A stretch of DNA of 64,000 nucleotides from NCBI GenBank assembly GCA_032718475.1, contig JAUCBJ010005760.1, forward strand, positions 20,450 to 84,449. Reading direction: 5' to 3'. The stretch comes from Nemertoderma westbladi (taxonomy: Eukaryota; Xenacoelomorpha; Nemertodermatida; Nemertodermatidae). Below, piece after piece: positions 41,587 to 53,117 of the stretch (positions within the stretch are counted from its first letter, which is position 1; each line of letters opens with the position of its first letter). Both the position numbers and the translations under genes were made by a program. Below the pieces are notes generated by a model. That model was not told the origin of the DNA and made no database searches. It saw only the letters and a program-made list of their open reading frames with translations.

Positions 41587-42545
41587 GTCTTATTATATAC
41601 GTCAAGTACGGGTAATAAAATGTCAAAGTATCAGAATGTCGAAATATCAAACTTACCTTGGTATATATAGTATATATATACCCTAACCGGTACAAATAAA
41701 TCAGCAAAGTCAGAATGTCGAAATGTCAAAATGACGAAATGTCCAAATGTCAAACTTACCTTGATATATATATATATCATATATATACCCTAACCGGTAC
41801 AAATAAAACTAGCAAAGTATATAATAAAATAAGTAATAATCTAGCCTACCGGCTAAATTTGTACGAATAAATGAGATAACGGTATACGTTACCAAAATGT
41901 AGATCAACAAGTACAAATAATAGGCAAAACAGCAACGTCTAACGGGAAAATAAGTACCAACAACACTACTAATAGACAGTGAAACCCACAAATTTTGAGT
42001 ACTACTGTGCTTTCTTAAGTTTGAATGACACGAGTCGTAAAACTTACGCTCCTTTGATCTTCCAGTCGTGCAAATTCCCAAATACAAACCGGACGTGGGT
42101 CATTCCGTTTTTCGGCGGCGCGGACGAATTTATTGTCTCCCAAACTTTGCGAAAAGCGGTCTAATCCTCGAAGCGGTCCAGAAATGAGTCCTTGAGTCCT
42201 GAAAAGTCGAAGGTGAGAGTTTTACTTCTACGCTACGAAAATCTTCCTAGGTACCGATACAACTTGGTCTTTAAACCCTATGTACCTTTTCAAGTACCGA
42301 AAAGTAACACCGCACACACACGGCGTAAAACAAAATGCTACAAACTAACTATTAGCTAGTCAAATATTAAATACGAAAGTACTAGCTACCCTAAAAGCCT
42401 ACTGAAGCAGGGGACGTTCTACAAATTACTAAATTTACTAACCTTAATTTTTAAATATCTCCTACTTACAATAGCTAACAGTATGTGAGAGACCTCACGG
42501 TTAGGATATATGTTTCCTTCTTTCGTAAGAATAAATATACCTCAC
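41587..42545 (-). other. 5' leader of element 2
   Basis: Between the U5 end and the gag ATG. It contains a tandem duplication of about 105 bases (41610-41810). On the minus strand each copy carries CAAGGTAAGTTTGA, a strong splice-donor consensus. A primer-binding site beginning TGG is not evident beside 42546. Confidence 0.5.
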
Positions 42546-44379
42546 TGTTGTGTCCTCTACGGTAGGGACTACCCTACAGCCTACAAATCTACTAATACGA
42601 AGCTATAGAATATCTCTATCCGTAAAGTCCAGTAGCATACCACTTACCAGATCCTAGTAACGATGTATCTTACTATGAGACTCTAGTAATGAAACGGGCT
42701 CGTACAGTATCTGACAACAAACCCCAGTCCAGGATATCTAAACAAACAGATACAATACACAAACTACTACTGGCGAGGAGCAGAGCCTGGTGTCTATTCT
42801 ATGTACGTGGGCGGGTCTAATGCCTACGAACTAGACAAAAGGATACCTGTCCTCTAACCGGTATGGCAGATGTACAGTTACCGTAACAGACCAAACTCAC
42901 GGGAAAACAATCCCCGCGCAGCGAATCCTAACTATCGCTGACAGTCCTAAATACAGTAACTTGCCGCGGTGTGATTTATATGGTTTATATACGAGCTAGG
43001 TGGGTTACAGCCCTAGCGTAACAATGCTGATCTCCCTGTCTGAATCAGCCTAAAAGAGGTCGTGCCTAAGTGTAACAATAACTGATCTCAGTCCTTAATC
43101 AGTCTAAAGGGGGTCGTGCCTAATGTAACAATACTGTTGAGCAGAAAACAACAGTTTAATAACGAAATGAAATACTCCTTCTTGCCGTAACTAAATATCA
43201 GATCCTAATTTACAAATACAGATAAATTCTGCCTAAAGTAATATAAAGTGCGCTATAACTAGTAGAAATCTAAGGGTAAATATGTTTTAGGGCGTGTGTG
43301 TGTGGGTGTGTTACAATAAAAAACAATTTTGGTGTATATCTTTTCACTAGGTTTTAGTGATTTTCTGACTGAAATGATACCGTGCGCTAGCTACTAAAAT
43401 AAACTAGTCGCGTTTTGTAGAACTTTATACTCATAAATGACGTCAAAGCTCTCTCCTTCTTATCCACAACTCAAATGGGCAACCACGGTGTTAGTAACTA
43501 CACCCGTGATCGGCACAAATACCAGATTCTGGTTGTAAGATAAGAAATAGGGGTTAATCGCTACCGTACGTTAGCTGATCTGGTATACAAATTTGATTCT
43601 AGAACTTTGTTGCCGCGGTAGTTAGCAGCAATACCTATCAGTACGTGGCAAGGCGCGGTAGGATATTAATAAAAACCTCCCTAGGCCAAGCGGTGTGCCG
43701 GTAGCAGAAATGCTCCTTGCCTGATCAAATAACCAACTTCAGGCAGGGGGGGGGGTGTACTAATGTATGCTCTACAGAGCGAACCGGTACCAAACAGTCA
43801 GTACTACAAATCACTAAATTATGGAACGTATGCTGTCCGTACCTAATATGTACTTGCGTACTGACGAACGGCAATAGCTCGCAATACCTGTGAGGTATAC
43901 AGGTAACCCAGGGGTTTGCAGGACTGACAAAGGGGGTTCTGCCTAAAATATAGTTATTTGATCCTAAATTTGCGGCGTCCCAGGACGACGTCACGCTTAC
44001 CCTGATCTATAGGTCTTACGGCGGGCAAGGGCGTCAAACAAAGTCTTACCTTCCTCATAAGGCATGCGTTGCATGGCAAGTGGAGCACTTCGAAGGGCGA
44101 AGGGGGTGCGCGGTATAATCTAATGTGGGCGCTTAGCATGTTGTGGACATCTTTCCCTGCGTTGCTGACGGCCTAACGGTCTAGGCTGCCATCTTCCCGA
44201 TGTTTGGCTGTCCCAAAGTTGGACCAAAAGAAAACATGTTCAGGAGTTTGCAGTGTATTTACAGTTTAGCAAAGATTTGTCAAACAGAATTACAAATAGT
44301 TTCAACAAGAAACAAATAACTAAGAAGTAAGTCAAGTGGATACTAATAGTGAAGAGTGATAACCGAAGGCAAACCAGCC

Positions 44380-44388
44380 CTTTATATA
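44380..44388 (-). promoter_or_regulatory. TATA box in element 2 LTR
   Basis: TATATAAAG on the minus strand, followed 20-35 bases downstream by TCACTCTTCACT. The direction agrees with gag-pol transcription leftwards. Confidence 0.5.
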
Positions 44389-44569
44389 CTAAATCTGGGA
44401 CATAGAATCCACTAGAATCTTCTAGAGTATTCTACGGCCTCACATTGGAGCAATAAGATATTCCATGCCCTACGATTGGCCCAACTCATCGTTCGATACG
44501 TTGTACGCACCTCATTGGCTTACCAATTTGTACCAAATGAAAATAAATGGCCCCAAAATACAAATTTCC

Positions 44570-44638
44570 CGACCAAGATTTGAACTCGTAACCTATGTAA
44601 TGCAACCAACGCCTTAACCATCTGACCACTACGCCACA
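44570..44638 (-). other. tRNA-derived (SINE-like) sequence
   Basis: The minus strand carries TGGCGTAGTGG, a perfect A-box, and 44 bases later GAGTTCAAATC, a near B-box. Spacing and the flanking TTAAGGCGTTGG resemble a tRNA gene body. Stem pairing is poor, so a SINE head or tRNA pseudogene is more likely than a working tRNA. Confidence 0.55.
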
Positions 44639-44829
44639 AGAGTAACTAGGGGTTTTATGTATACAAATATGAATAGGCATATTACATTACTGTAACTTAA
44701 TCAAAGTGCGTCGGATTTTCGAAAGTTTTTACGTTAAAGTTAAACTACAAATGCTATCTTATAGTGAAATAATTCATCACATATAGCAACTCATTAGCAC
44801 TTACCTCGCAAGTTGTTAATTAGATATCT

Positions 44830-45335
44830 GGTCGGAAAAGTTGTACTAAGGGGCGCCTAAAATCTGATACTCCCGAAGAACGTGTTGGAAAATGGAAAGA
44901 TAACTTCTACAACCTGCTTGGGCAGCCACCAAACATCGAGATTAGCCCTACTTGGAAAATATTTGACAAGTCCATACATAAAAGAAACAGGGGACGTCAC
45001 ACCCTCCGAACTTCAGCGAATAACAGCATGTCCAACATAGAGCGGGTGGATTAGGTAAAATTCCTTGGATGTTTGCAACATGATGTTGAAAGGGGAAAAG
45101 CCACCACCAATTTGGACTAAACCAACTATCCACTCTCCCCAACCAAAGTGGTACACAGAAGACCTCGGTGTACCACGTACTCACTGTTATGGTGTCATTA
45201 TGGTTGCTGCCAAAGGAACCACACGGACTGCAACCTGCAAGTTGCAACCACTGGACTCGGTAGAAACGAAATTGCGGCAACTCATCGGAAAGCTTGGAAG
45301 GATATAATTTCCACTGCTCGACATACCACTAGTAA
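44830..45335 (+). pseudogene. Degenerate LINE fragment
   Basis: In the + strand frames RVGKWKDNFYNLLGQPPNIEISPTW and then GDVTPSELQR recall the segment just upstream of the RT domain of non-LTR elements. Further on, short pieces such as GRNEIAATHRKAWKDIIS are readable. Stops and frame changes are numerous. No RT core is left. Confidence 0.4.
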
Positions 45336-46358
45336 GTAGGCTACATATACAAAGATGAGGATGCCACCCAAAGTGATTTTTTGCCTTATATTAATTTTCC
45401 ATATCCGGAATATTTCCTAACCGAATCACAACCATCTATACATTTCTCTCATTCTCTCGCTTCACTCTCTCTGTTTGCTCCTGGAATTGGGAAAATATTT
45501 TTTTTAATAGAACAATGCCTTAATGTAAATATTGAGCCATACCAAATAGTTAATAGTTTCCGCTAATGGTATTTATCGTTACAATCAATAACAATTAAAT
45601 AATTAACATGACGTGAAACTGACGTTTGAGATATTCTATTTGTGCCCGAATTCATACAATATTTTTTTGGTCACAAAAATACATGTTGTTTTTAGGTCAC
45701 TTTACTCATTAATTTCTTCAAAAAAATCTGCAATTTCTAAAGAAGTGAATAATATGTGTTAATTTGAAGAAATGCGACTGCTAGCTACGTGATTAAGGTG
45801 CAATGGCCGCGACAAAAACAAACTGGTGCAAAATATCTTAAATACCAGATGGGAAACCATTTGTACACAGGTCGCCCTTCTAAGAAAATGTTAATTCCAA
45901 TAAAACAATTTTATTGTGCCGCGGTAAACATATATTTATCTCATGCCATTGGCTACATTTTAGCCTTCTATTTCCCAGTCTTAGTGTTCGTAATTGGGAA
46001 CATTTCTTAAAATTCAACTGAAGGAAATTTAATTTAGGCTTTTATTTATTTTTTTAATGTAAATAGAAAGTGGCGACGCGATGGTGTTCAGTAAAACTGA
46101 ACTGTCACAGACGGTGACGCAGTTTGCTTCCGTTGACCAGTGGATTAACGATTTATCACATCACATCCATACATGCAGGAGATAACTACCAATAAACTTT
46201 AATTAGATTTAAATGTATAATTAATACTGTGTACATGTTAATAAATTTAACTTATATTCGATATAGTACATGATCAAAATGTTTAAATTAGCATCCATAA
46301 AATCCTTTCTTCACAAACCGAACGCTGATAAGTTGACATAATGTAACAAAATTACATA

Positions 46359-46495
46359 CATCATTGTGTGCAAAGGTTACTTTACAGCGTTAAAGACCCT
46401 TGTTTATTTATGTAAACCTCCCTCGTTGCGCTCGTTCGGTACATATATAAACTCAGGTCACAACGCTGCAAAGTGCTACTTTGCACACAATGATG
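46359..46495. repeat. 137-bp foldback element
   Basis: The two ends, CATCATTGTGTGCAAAG and its reverse complement, continue inward with small mismatches through GTTTATTTATGTAAAC-like segments. They meet at a centre containing CTCGTTGCGCTCGTTCGG. Nearly the whole element pairs with itself, as in a MITE or foldback element. No clear target duplication. Confidence 0.8.
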
Positions 46496-47267
46496 TTAAT
46501 GGTTATTAGTTAAAATCTTTATGATTTGACAAATTAGGCTTTTCCTTCCCCTATGTCAGAAGTCAGAATATTACATAAAGTCCGTTTATTACTGTAGCAT
46601 GAAATTGAAGTCCGGATCAATTCTTTGCCGCTGTTTATAATATGAGTTTGTCAATTCTACTTATTCGTGTTTTTGCTTCAAAGTCCAAAATTTGGCTTTA
46701 ACTTCATTAGGTGAATTTGAACGATTTTGGAATTAAAATTCCGTCCGTGACGGAAAAATTATCAAAAGTTTTTTTTAATTCATCGTTGTTTTCTTTCTCT
46801 GTACTGTTGGTAAATTCTAATTTCTGGTATTTATTTAGCGTAGGAAAAAATTAGGAAAAAATTATTAAATATATTACAACCCTTTAAACTTACTACTTGT
46901 TCACTGAATTACATTTTTTAACATTTTATTTCGTATTTTGGACACCACTAGATGTCCTTAACCAATGCCTATCTTTAAGTTCTGATCTCCTAATCATACA
47001 TCTGGCATCTGTTTGTTCTGCGACAGCTACACTATTTAGGACAACCTAGGTATTTTGTTGTGTTGTGACATCAGACTGGATGACATTCAGTCTGTACAAG
47101 TACTCATACTGTCTCACCACGATTTTTTCTTCGTTGCAACAGCTAGCAAGGTTGTCTGGTCATTTTCCGTCTGTGACGATATTAACATTCGTTATAAACA
47201 CGTGTTCCAAATCTAAAGTCATTTATTTCATTAAGAAATGAACGAGTAGTACCAGAAAGGCGAAAAA

Positions 47268-47301
47268 GGCCCTTTTGGCCATAGTAATGGCCAAAAGGGC
47301 C
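47268..47301. repeat. Perfect 15-bp hairpin with a third half-copy
   Basis: GGCCCTTTTGGCCAT (47268-47282), loop AGTA, exact reverse complement 47287-47301. The first arm with its spacer is repeated directly at 47299-47318. Confidence 0.95.
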
Positions 47302-47488
47302 CTTTTGGCCATAGTAATTGCCATTTTTGAAAAAATATGTTGGTTTTCATTTTTTATCGTTAAGTACATTCTTAGGCACAAATGAGTAAATATTGAGCCA
47401 CTTAATAGAAAAAATGCGATGTTACAGACCAAAAAAACTGAAAAACGAAATGTATTATTCGAATATTTATTTCGAAATTTCGATAAAT

Positions 47489-47530
47489 TCATGGCATGCT
47501 ATATAGAGATCTCTATATAGCATTCCATGA
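47489..47530. repeat. 42-bp near-perfect loopless palindrome
   Basis: The 26-bp core TGCTATATAGAGA|TCTCTATATAGCA is a perfect palindrome. It extends to 42 bp with one mismatched pair. Confidence 0.95.
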
Positions 47531-47909
47531 TTAATTCGATTAATAACTTTCGTTTTTCTAACTAAATAACCGAAATAATAATTTTTAAATTATTATATCT
47601 TCTTTGTGCAAACTGGCTATGCAATGTGTACATTTGGAGTGATACTGTAAATATGATTTTGTTCCGTCCGTAACGTTCCGTCCGTGACGCTGGACAGCTG
47701 TTACTCAAACTAACCTAAAATTAGAATTCATCATTGTACGCTCTCCATTTTGAGCTCAAACGGATCCGGAGATATGTCCGATTCTAAATTGTATAACAAA
47801 TCCAATGGAAAGAATCACAATTCGCAGGAATTTGGAGTGAAATTTGAAGTTCACGATAGAGATGAATTCTCTGTTCTGTCCATTATACATTAGATTATTG
47901 TATTATCAG

Positions 47910-48013
47910 GTTTGTTTGGGTTACGACATCATGGTCTGATTGCTATGGTGATTACCGGACTGGCCATGGATCTAAAACAAGAATGCTATACTGTGCTGAA
48001 AAAAAGGATAAAG
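47910..48013 (+). CDS. TSP1 gene, exon starting a short-type TSP1 module
   Basis: 104 bases from acceptor TATTATCAG (AG 47908-47909) to donor AAAG|GTAAAT (48013/48014). It needs one base to finish the codon left by 27490 (AG+G, Arg) and ends in phase 1, matching the next exon. It encodes FVWVTTSWSDCYGDYRTGHGSKTRMLYCAEKKDK, the Y/F-x-W-x-x-x-x-W-x-x-C start of a THSD7-type module. The single-exon phase fit across a 20-kb intron full of transposons supports the model. Confidence 0.8.
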
Positions 48014-48196
48014 GTAAATACAATATATTATTATAGATAATTAAGTGTTATTCTTAAAATTGTAATCCTATACTTATAGTTGCCGTAAATGAAGTGTGTC
48101 AAAATGTTGTTATCTACCGGTAAGCGGTAATGGTGTACTGCAGTAATAGTGTAATTATTGGTCAATTTGTCAGAACGTCCGAATGCGATATTCCAT

Positions 48197-48223
48197 TCGA
48201 GAAGCTTCGCTTCTCGAGAAGCG
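48197..48223. repeat. Two overlapping, mutually exclusive hairpins
   Basis: TCGAGAAG (48197-48204) pairs with CTTCTCGA (48210-48217). The perfect 16-bp palindrome CGCTTCTCGAGAAGCG (48208-48223) shares the second arm, so only one can form at a time. Confidence 0.9.
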
Positions 48224-48229
48224 CTGCAA

Positions 48230-50470
48230 ACGCGGCGAGTCGAGAGAAACCGGGATGGAATCAAAAGGCGATGAGTCGACGGCATTTCATAAGCGACGGC
48301 ACAATATCAGGATACCTGGGCAGTACCAGGGTAGACGTACTGCCACGCAATCTCTGAGGGAAAACAGCCAGAACAAAAAAAAACGGTTGATATGGAGAAA
48401 CGCGAAACTCGTAAACGCTTTCAATGGAGAGGAAGAAGTGCTCAAAATAGAGACGAGGAAATAAGCGCAGTCTATAAAGTTACAGATAACAAGAAAGTCA
48501 AATAGTTTCCAGTTTGACCCATTGACATATATAATCAACCTCACTTTATTAATGTGTACTCGGCGAAATATACATCGTGGGATGATGTGAAATACAGTAG
48601 AACTATCCTTGTGATGTACCAAATATGTGGAATTTTATTCCAATAACAAACTTACCTACCTACCTATATGGTATGTCAATGAATTGTTATTAAATTTCCA
48701 TAAAATATTCACAATTCTGTCTGTCCTTGAATTCCATATATATGTTTTGTTTGGTCAAAAATTGTGTTATGTTTTTATTCGTTTGTCTGTCTGTCACTGG
48801 TATTTTTGAGTTTTACATTTCCAAGGACATCATTTCATTGTTATATCTAGATGATATGTCTCAATTCGTTATCCATTCGGCCGAATTAGGAAAACAGAAC
48901 ATCTTATCAAATAACCCTAAAGCTACTGAATCTGGAATTTCTGCTATCATATGAGTACTACTGTAGTGCTCTCATCAACCATGTATGGTGCGACAGTGAC
49001 AGTATGAAAGAGTAGGCCTACGCAACGTCAATATAAGTGGATGAATACTGAATAGCGAACCGCAACCCAACAAACAATGAACTACCATCTACTACCCGAA
49101 AACCCGATCCCTCACACATTATATCGCTTAGTCTCAGATATCCGATTCAATGGCATAACATAACGGCTACTTTGAATTTAAAACTAACGAAGATTATTAT
49201 TCATTTTATCAGGAAATTTCCTTTACAAATCCTCACTACCCCTAAATTAAATCCAGCGACTGATTTCAGATAATGGAGGATTAAGAATGGCGATGACAGC
49301 GATTTGACGTTTTAAAAGGTTTATTGGAATTATTTCGCAATCAGAGCGAATGTCAGTAATTCTACGTGAATAATTATACATACATACAAACATGTAGTAG
49401 ATACTAATCCCGCGTGTAATTTTTGACTATTCATGCAAATATATATATAAAGGGAAAAATCAGAAAAAGATCAAAGCTTTTCAAAGGATTTGGCATTACT
49501 GGCTCCTCGCTCATATGAATATTATATGGAAATCAGTGAGTGTAGCTGACCGAACATGTTTCTGAACTATTGCGTTAGTAATGCATTGTGATTTAACAAC
49601 CCTTACCGGTACCTTTGTTGTGTCGCATCGTTGGTTGAGAAATATTCCACAATATTCGTTCTTATGCATCACTTGTGCAACTAATCAATTCCGAGGAGGG
49701 AAACACTGACAATTTGAAATAAATCACCTCATAAAGGAGACATTGCACTGGTTAAACAACAACACGGGTGTTGGTTGGATAGTCCTGGAGATCTGTTTAG
49801 CTCGCTCTATCCACTACCAATCCGTTTTAGTCCGACCACCCAATCTATCATGTCCTACAACCTTACAGACATTTCGATCTGAACATGATCGAAGTGTTTG
49901 GATTCTTTGCTATTTTAGCGCTGCACGCAGTGGGCCACCAATTTTTAAATTTATTTAGGTTCCGAATGGCGCTGATTTCAAAAAAATTAGTTTCGAGCGA
50001 CCAAATCAATTATAAGTGCCATTTTATGGCAAATGCCAATTTGGCACAAGATTTATAATTCCTTCCACTTGCATTAAACATAATAATTTTGTGAAAAGGT
50101 TTTTGAGGCTCTTTTTAGGCTGATTCTGATAAAACTGGTTCGAAGCTGAAATATCAAAACTTAAATAAGTGCCATTTATTAGTACATTCAATTTTGTCAC
50201 TTGATTAAATATTTTTAAATTTAGTAATTTAAATAAATTTACTTTCAAAATACTATTATTTATTCCTCCATTCTTATTCCGATTGAAGTATAAAACTTTA
50301 ATCAATTTGAAATATGATCTGAATTTATGTCTTCAAGTTATACAGTAGCAGTACCTCAATATGTATCGTTCAAAGAAAGGGCCCTTAAGTTCAAATTTTA
50401 GAATTTCCGTTTATTGTAGAATTGTATTCCCCTATAAATGGCGGTCATTTTGATACCAAATTGGGACATT
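48230..50470. other. Intron, nothing else seen
   Basis: AT-rich; short ORFs only, none with a recognisable domain. Confidence 0.5.
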
Positions 50471-50475
50471 TATGA

Positions 50476-50693
50476 GGGTGTAAACGCTACGCCGACAACC
50501 GACTACCGACAACAAACGTCGACAACCATTATTAAAGCTGATTAATGTTATTTATTAATTGAGGGACAGGAACAGGTTACAGTAGAATGTTATTCTAACC
50601 AAAACAATAAACGGGAGTAACGAACTCAGGTTACATTTTCATATTTGCTGTTGTCAGCAGTAGTTGTCGGTTGTCGGCGTAGCGTTTACACCC
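50476..50693. mobile_element. 218-bp MITE with 9-bp target duplication
   Basis: The ends are inverted repeats beginning GGGTGTAAACGCTACGCCGA and continuing to about 28 bases. They are flanked on both sides by CATTTATGA (50467-50475 and 50694-50702), a perfect 9-bp duplication. There is no coding capacity, so it is non-autonomous. A 9-bp duplication with GG-starting termini suits Mutator-like or Merlin-like elements; the superfamily is inferred. Its interior (50545-50625) is related to dispersed copies at 2165-2235 and, inverted, 51320-51365. Confidence 0.85.
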
Positions 50694-51319
50694 CATTTAT
50701 GATCATTTTTACCAAGCTGTGACGAAATTTGTGTTGAATGATCAATGATATATAGTATACGAATTAACGAAGTGGAGTAAATCCATGTTACAGTATATTA
50801 TGTTCGGTAAATTGAAGTGGTTATGAATGCTATCGTGGAATTACAATTTCAAATTGTATCGGTTTCATCAACTTTAATTCAAAGATCTCTATTTCGGCAT
50901 GTTCTAGGTTTTTTGGGAGGCGAATTCACCTGAACTAATTATAATATTAACAGGGAAACGAAAATACTACTTTTCACTGGGTGCTAAATTTCAAATCGAT
51001 TTTATTGAATAGTATTAATTTCAGCTTTTTATAGGTTTTCTGTGGTACGTAATTCAACCGATTGAAGTAAAACACAAACAGGCCAAAGGAACTACTTCTT
51101 TTCACTGGGTGCAGAAAGTTGGTGCCAGCACCAAAATTAAAAGTTTTCGATTTCTTGAAATTTTAAATTTTGTATCGCTTAATAAATATTACCATTGCAA
51201 TCAGCACCCGAAAAAACCTACATAGATTATGAATTATATGAATTAGGCCATAAAAAGTCATAATTCAAAATCATGAAAATTGAAATTTTCATATCAAATT
51301 TTAGCGTAGGCGTCCATTC

Positions 51320-51365
51320 AGTGACCTCATAACCTGCTCCTTTCCCTTAATTGATAATTTAACAT
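51320..51365 (-). repeat. Dispersed repeat, inverted copy
   Basis: On the minus strand this reads AATTAAGGGAAAGGAGCAGG and then TTATG, matching the repeat at 2165 more closely than the MITE interior does. Confidence 0.5.
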
Positions 51366-51901
51366 TGAGACAATATTGTACTTTGCTAAGAAGGGATTTG
51401 CGTCAGGTTTTCCCCTCTGTTTCAATTTGGGTGTTGATTTATCATCAATTTTATTAGCCCACATTTTGCCAACCATTCTCGCCAAGCTCTCTTATATTTT
51501 ATGGCATATTTCTGGATTCTAGACAATTTCTGGCTCAATTGTTACATTGATTTTATTGTTGGTTTTTGTTTCAGCATCGAAAATTAATTAAATAGAGCCA
51601 CTAGAGACGTCACTTCAGAATATTACTAACGGATTGGTTCGATGGTTAATAATGTAGTGATAATGATGCGTTCAGGCCAATAATTAATTATTATTTATAT
51701 TTATATATTTAATATGAGTATTAAAGGACGTCTATGGTTCAGGCAAATCTAAATTGATACTCATTATATGAATAGTTGAACCATAGTGGAGGTCGCTTAT
51801 TGTTTCTAAAGGTGGTTAATATAATTAAAACTGGCTGATTACACTAAGAACACTCAAAATACTAATTCAATTTTTTTATTCTCAATTTGATTATTTTTCA
51901 G

Positions 51902-52074
51902 GGAAATCACCGGTACCGATGGTGCAATGTCAGTCGGCCCCGCCGGCGTTGGAAACGGTTTGTAGGCCTGAAGCGACCAGGGACTGCGAGGTTGGACCGT
52001 GGACAGAATGGAGTGATTGCACACTCACTGACTGTCATAGGAAATACTTCCTACCGCTTATAGATGTTCACCAG
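51902..52074 (+). CDS. TSP1 gene, exon spanning two modules
   Basis: 173 bases between acceptor TTTTTCAG (AG 51900-51901) and donor CAG|GTAGGA (52074/52075). Its first two bases complete the codon from 48013 (G+GG), and it ends in phase 0. It encodes the end of the short-type module (VQCQSAPPALETVCRPEATRDC) and the first half of a classic one (VGPWTEWSDCTLTDC). Pairing of cysteines across the junctions fits the TSP1 pattern. Confidence 0.8.
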
Positions 52075-52827
52075 GTAGGAAGTGATGTATATCAATGTAG
52101 GGCCTACTATGGACGAAAGTACACAGAGAGAGAGAGAGAGACCGATAAGAAATTGTATTTTTTTTTATAAATTTTTTGTTAGATGATTAAAGAATACTTA
52201 ATTTATTTACTTATTAGTCGAAGCAAGAAGTAAAACCTTGCATAAATATAAAATAAAAATATATAGAAAAAAAAGAGTATATAAAAAAAAGTATATAAAA
52301 AAAAAACACAAATTAAAAGGCAACCGTCAAATTTGCTCCCCTCTGTGACAATACCAACCGTTTAGCTGATCAGGTGATCAATTATTGCATGCAACTAATC
52401 TGGTCATGGTTGCTTTCTAGTTTGAGTTGGTTGAACATGAACCGGGGTAACAACGGTTGGCTAACCGGGGTATCATTTGTACCTATTGCTTGGCAAATAA
52501 ATAAATTCATTAAATATTATTTTCTACCTCAAGCTTTTGTATCATCCAGACTTAAAGACTATTAATTACTATCAAAAATTTAAAACTTTTTATGGGTAAG
52601 TCAGGATGTATATATCCCACAAAATATGGATACTAAACTATGTCGGTTTCAATATTTATTGTCATGATACTGAGAGGGATGAGTGTGTAGATTTACCTGA
52701 ATTACGAAACTGCTTGCTAATTGGAAATTCAATGATTTGTTTCCTGAATTGTGTAAAATATTTTTGAAATTGATGTTTTATAAAGAAATATATATTTTAT
52801 ATACAAATTTACTTAAATTAATCTTAG

Positions 52828-53052
52828 GGTTGGAAGTTTCGACGGAGAGTAGTTCAGATGGAACCTGTAAACGAAGGAAATGTTTGTCCGACATTAGTGG
52901 AAGCCAAGGAGTGTCTGTACCCGTACTGCTTCCATCGGCAACGAACCGACGGTCTGACAGCCTGTCAGTCAGTCGACCCAACTCGGTTAAACAGCAGATG
53001 TTCTGATTCCTACACTCGACCTGTTAACTACACCTGTGTTGACGCATTTGGC
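52828..53052 (+). CDS. TSP1 gene, last visible exon
   Basis: 225 bases (75 codons) from acceptor ATCTTAG (AG 52826-52827) to a likely donor GGC|GTTAGT (53052/53053), phase 0 at both ends. It completes the module begun in the previous exon (KFRRRVVQ...CPTLVEAKECLYPYC) and continues into linker or the next module (CQSVDPTRLNSRCSDSYTRPVNYTC). The gene must continue beyond this exon. The next intron opens directly into a minisatellite carrying a gypsy element, and no further exon is visible in the window. Confidence 0.75.
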
Positions 53053-53117
53053 GTTAGTATTTTTCTTTTCATTATTATAAATATGAATCTCAAGACCAGG
53101 TTGAATTAATAGGAATA

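Larger units (their letters stand above)
30730..44779 (-). mobile_element. BEL/Pao LTR retrotransposon (element 2), 3' LTR truncated
   Basis: Minus-strand element. A 152-base sequence at 30730-30881 recurs at 42546-42697 with one difference, marking the U5 ends of the two LTRs. Between them lie, right to left, gag, protease, RT-RNase H-integrase and a small extra ORF. The left LTR keeps only this 152-base end. The right LTR must extend past a minus-strand TATA box at 44380-44388. A possible outer end is ...TCA at 44779 followed by CATAT, equal to the five bases before 30730; this is a weak inference and the true end may differ. About 14 kb. Nine copies of a 20-bp palindrome are scattered through it. 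Confidence 0.8.
42546..44779 (-). repeat. 5' LTR of element 2 (outer end uncertain)
   Basis: The inner edge TGTTGTG at 42546 is set by the match to 30730. The LTR holds a minus-strand TATATAAAG (44380-44388). The outer end at 44779 rests only on a terminal CA and a CATAT pentamer matching the left flank. A length of 2.2 kb would be large, and the tRNA-like segment inside could be a later SINE insertion. Confidence 0.4.
45600..47909. other. Intron with several foldback structures
   Basis: AT-rich intron of the TSP1 gene. Apart from the inverted repeats listed separately, it holds TTCCGTCCGTGACGGAA (about 46738-46754) and a related GTTCCGTCCGTAACGTTCC segment near 47661-47690. No exon is needed here: the phases of the flanking exons already match. 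Confidence 0.5.

Noticed and set aside
44570-44638. Functional tRNA gene
   Set aside because: A and B boxes are present, but acceptor and anticodon stems do not pair convincingly.
45065-45339. Small ORFs as new genes
   Set aside because: They are pieces of a degenerate LINE.
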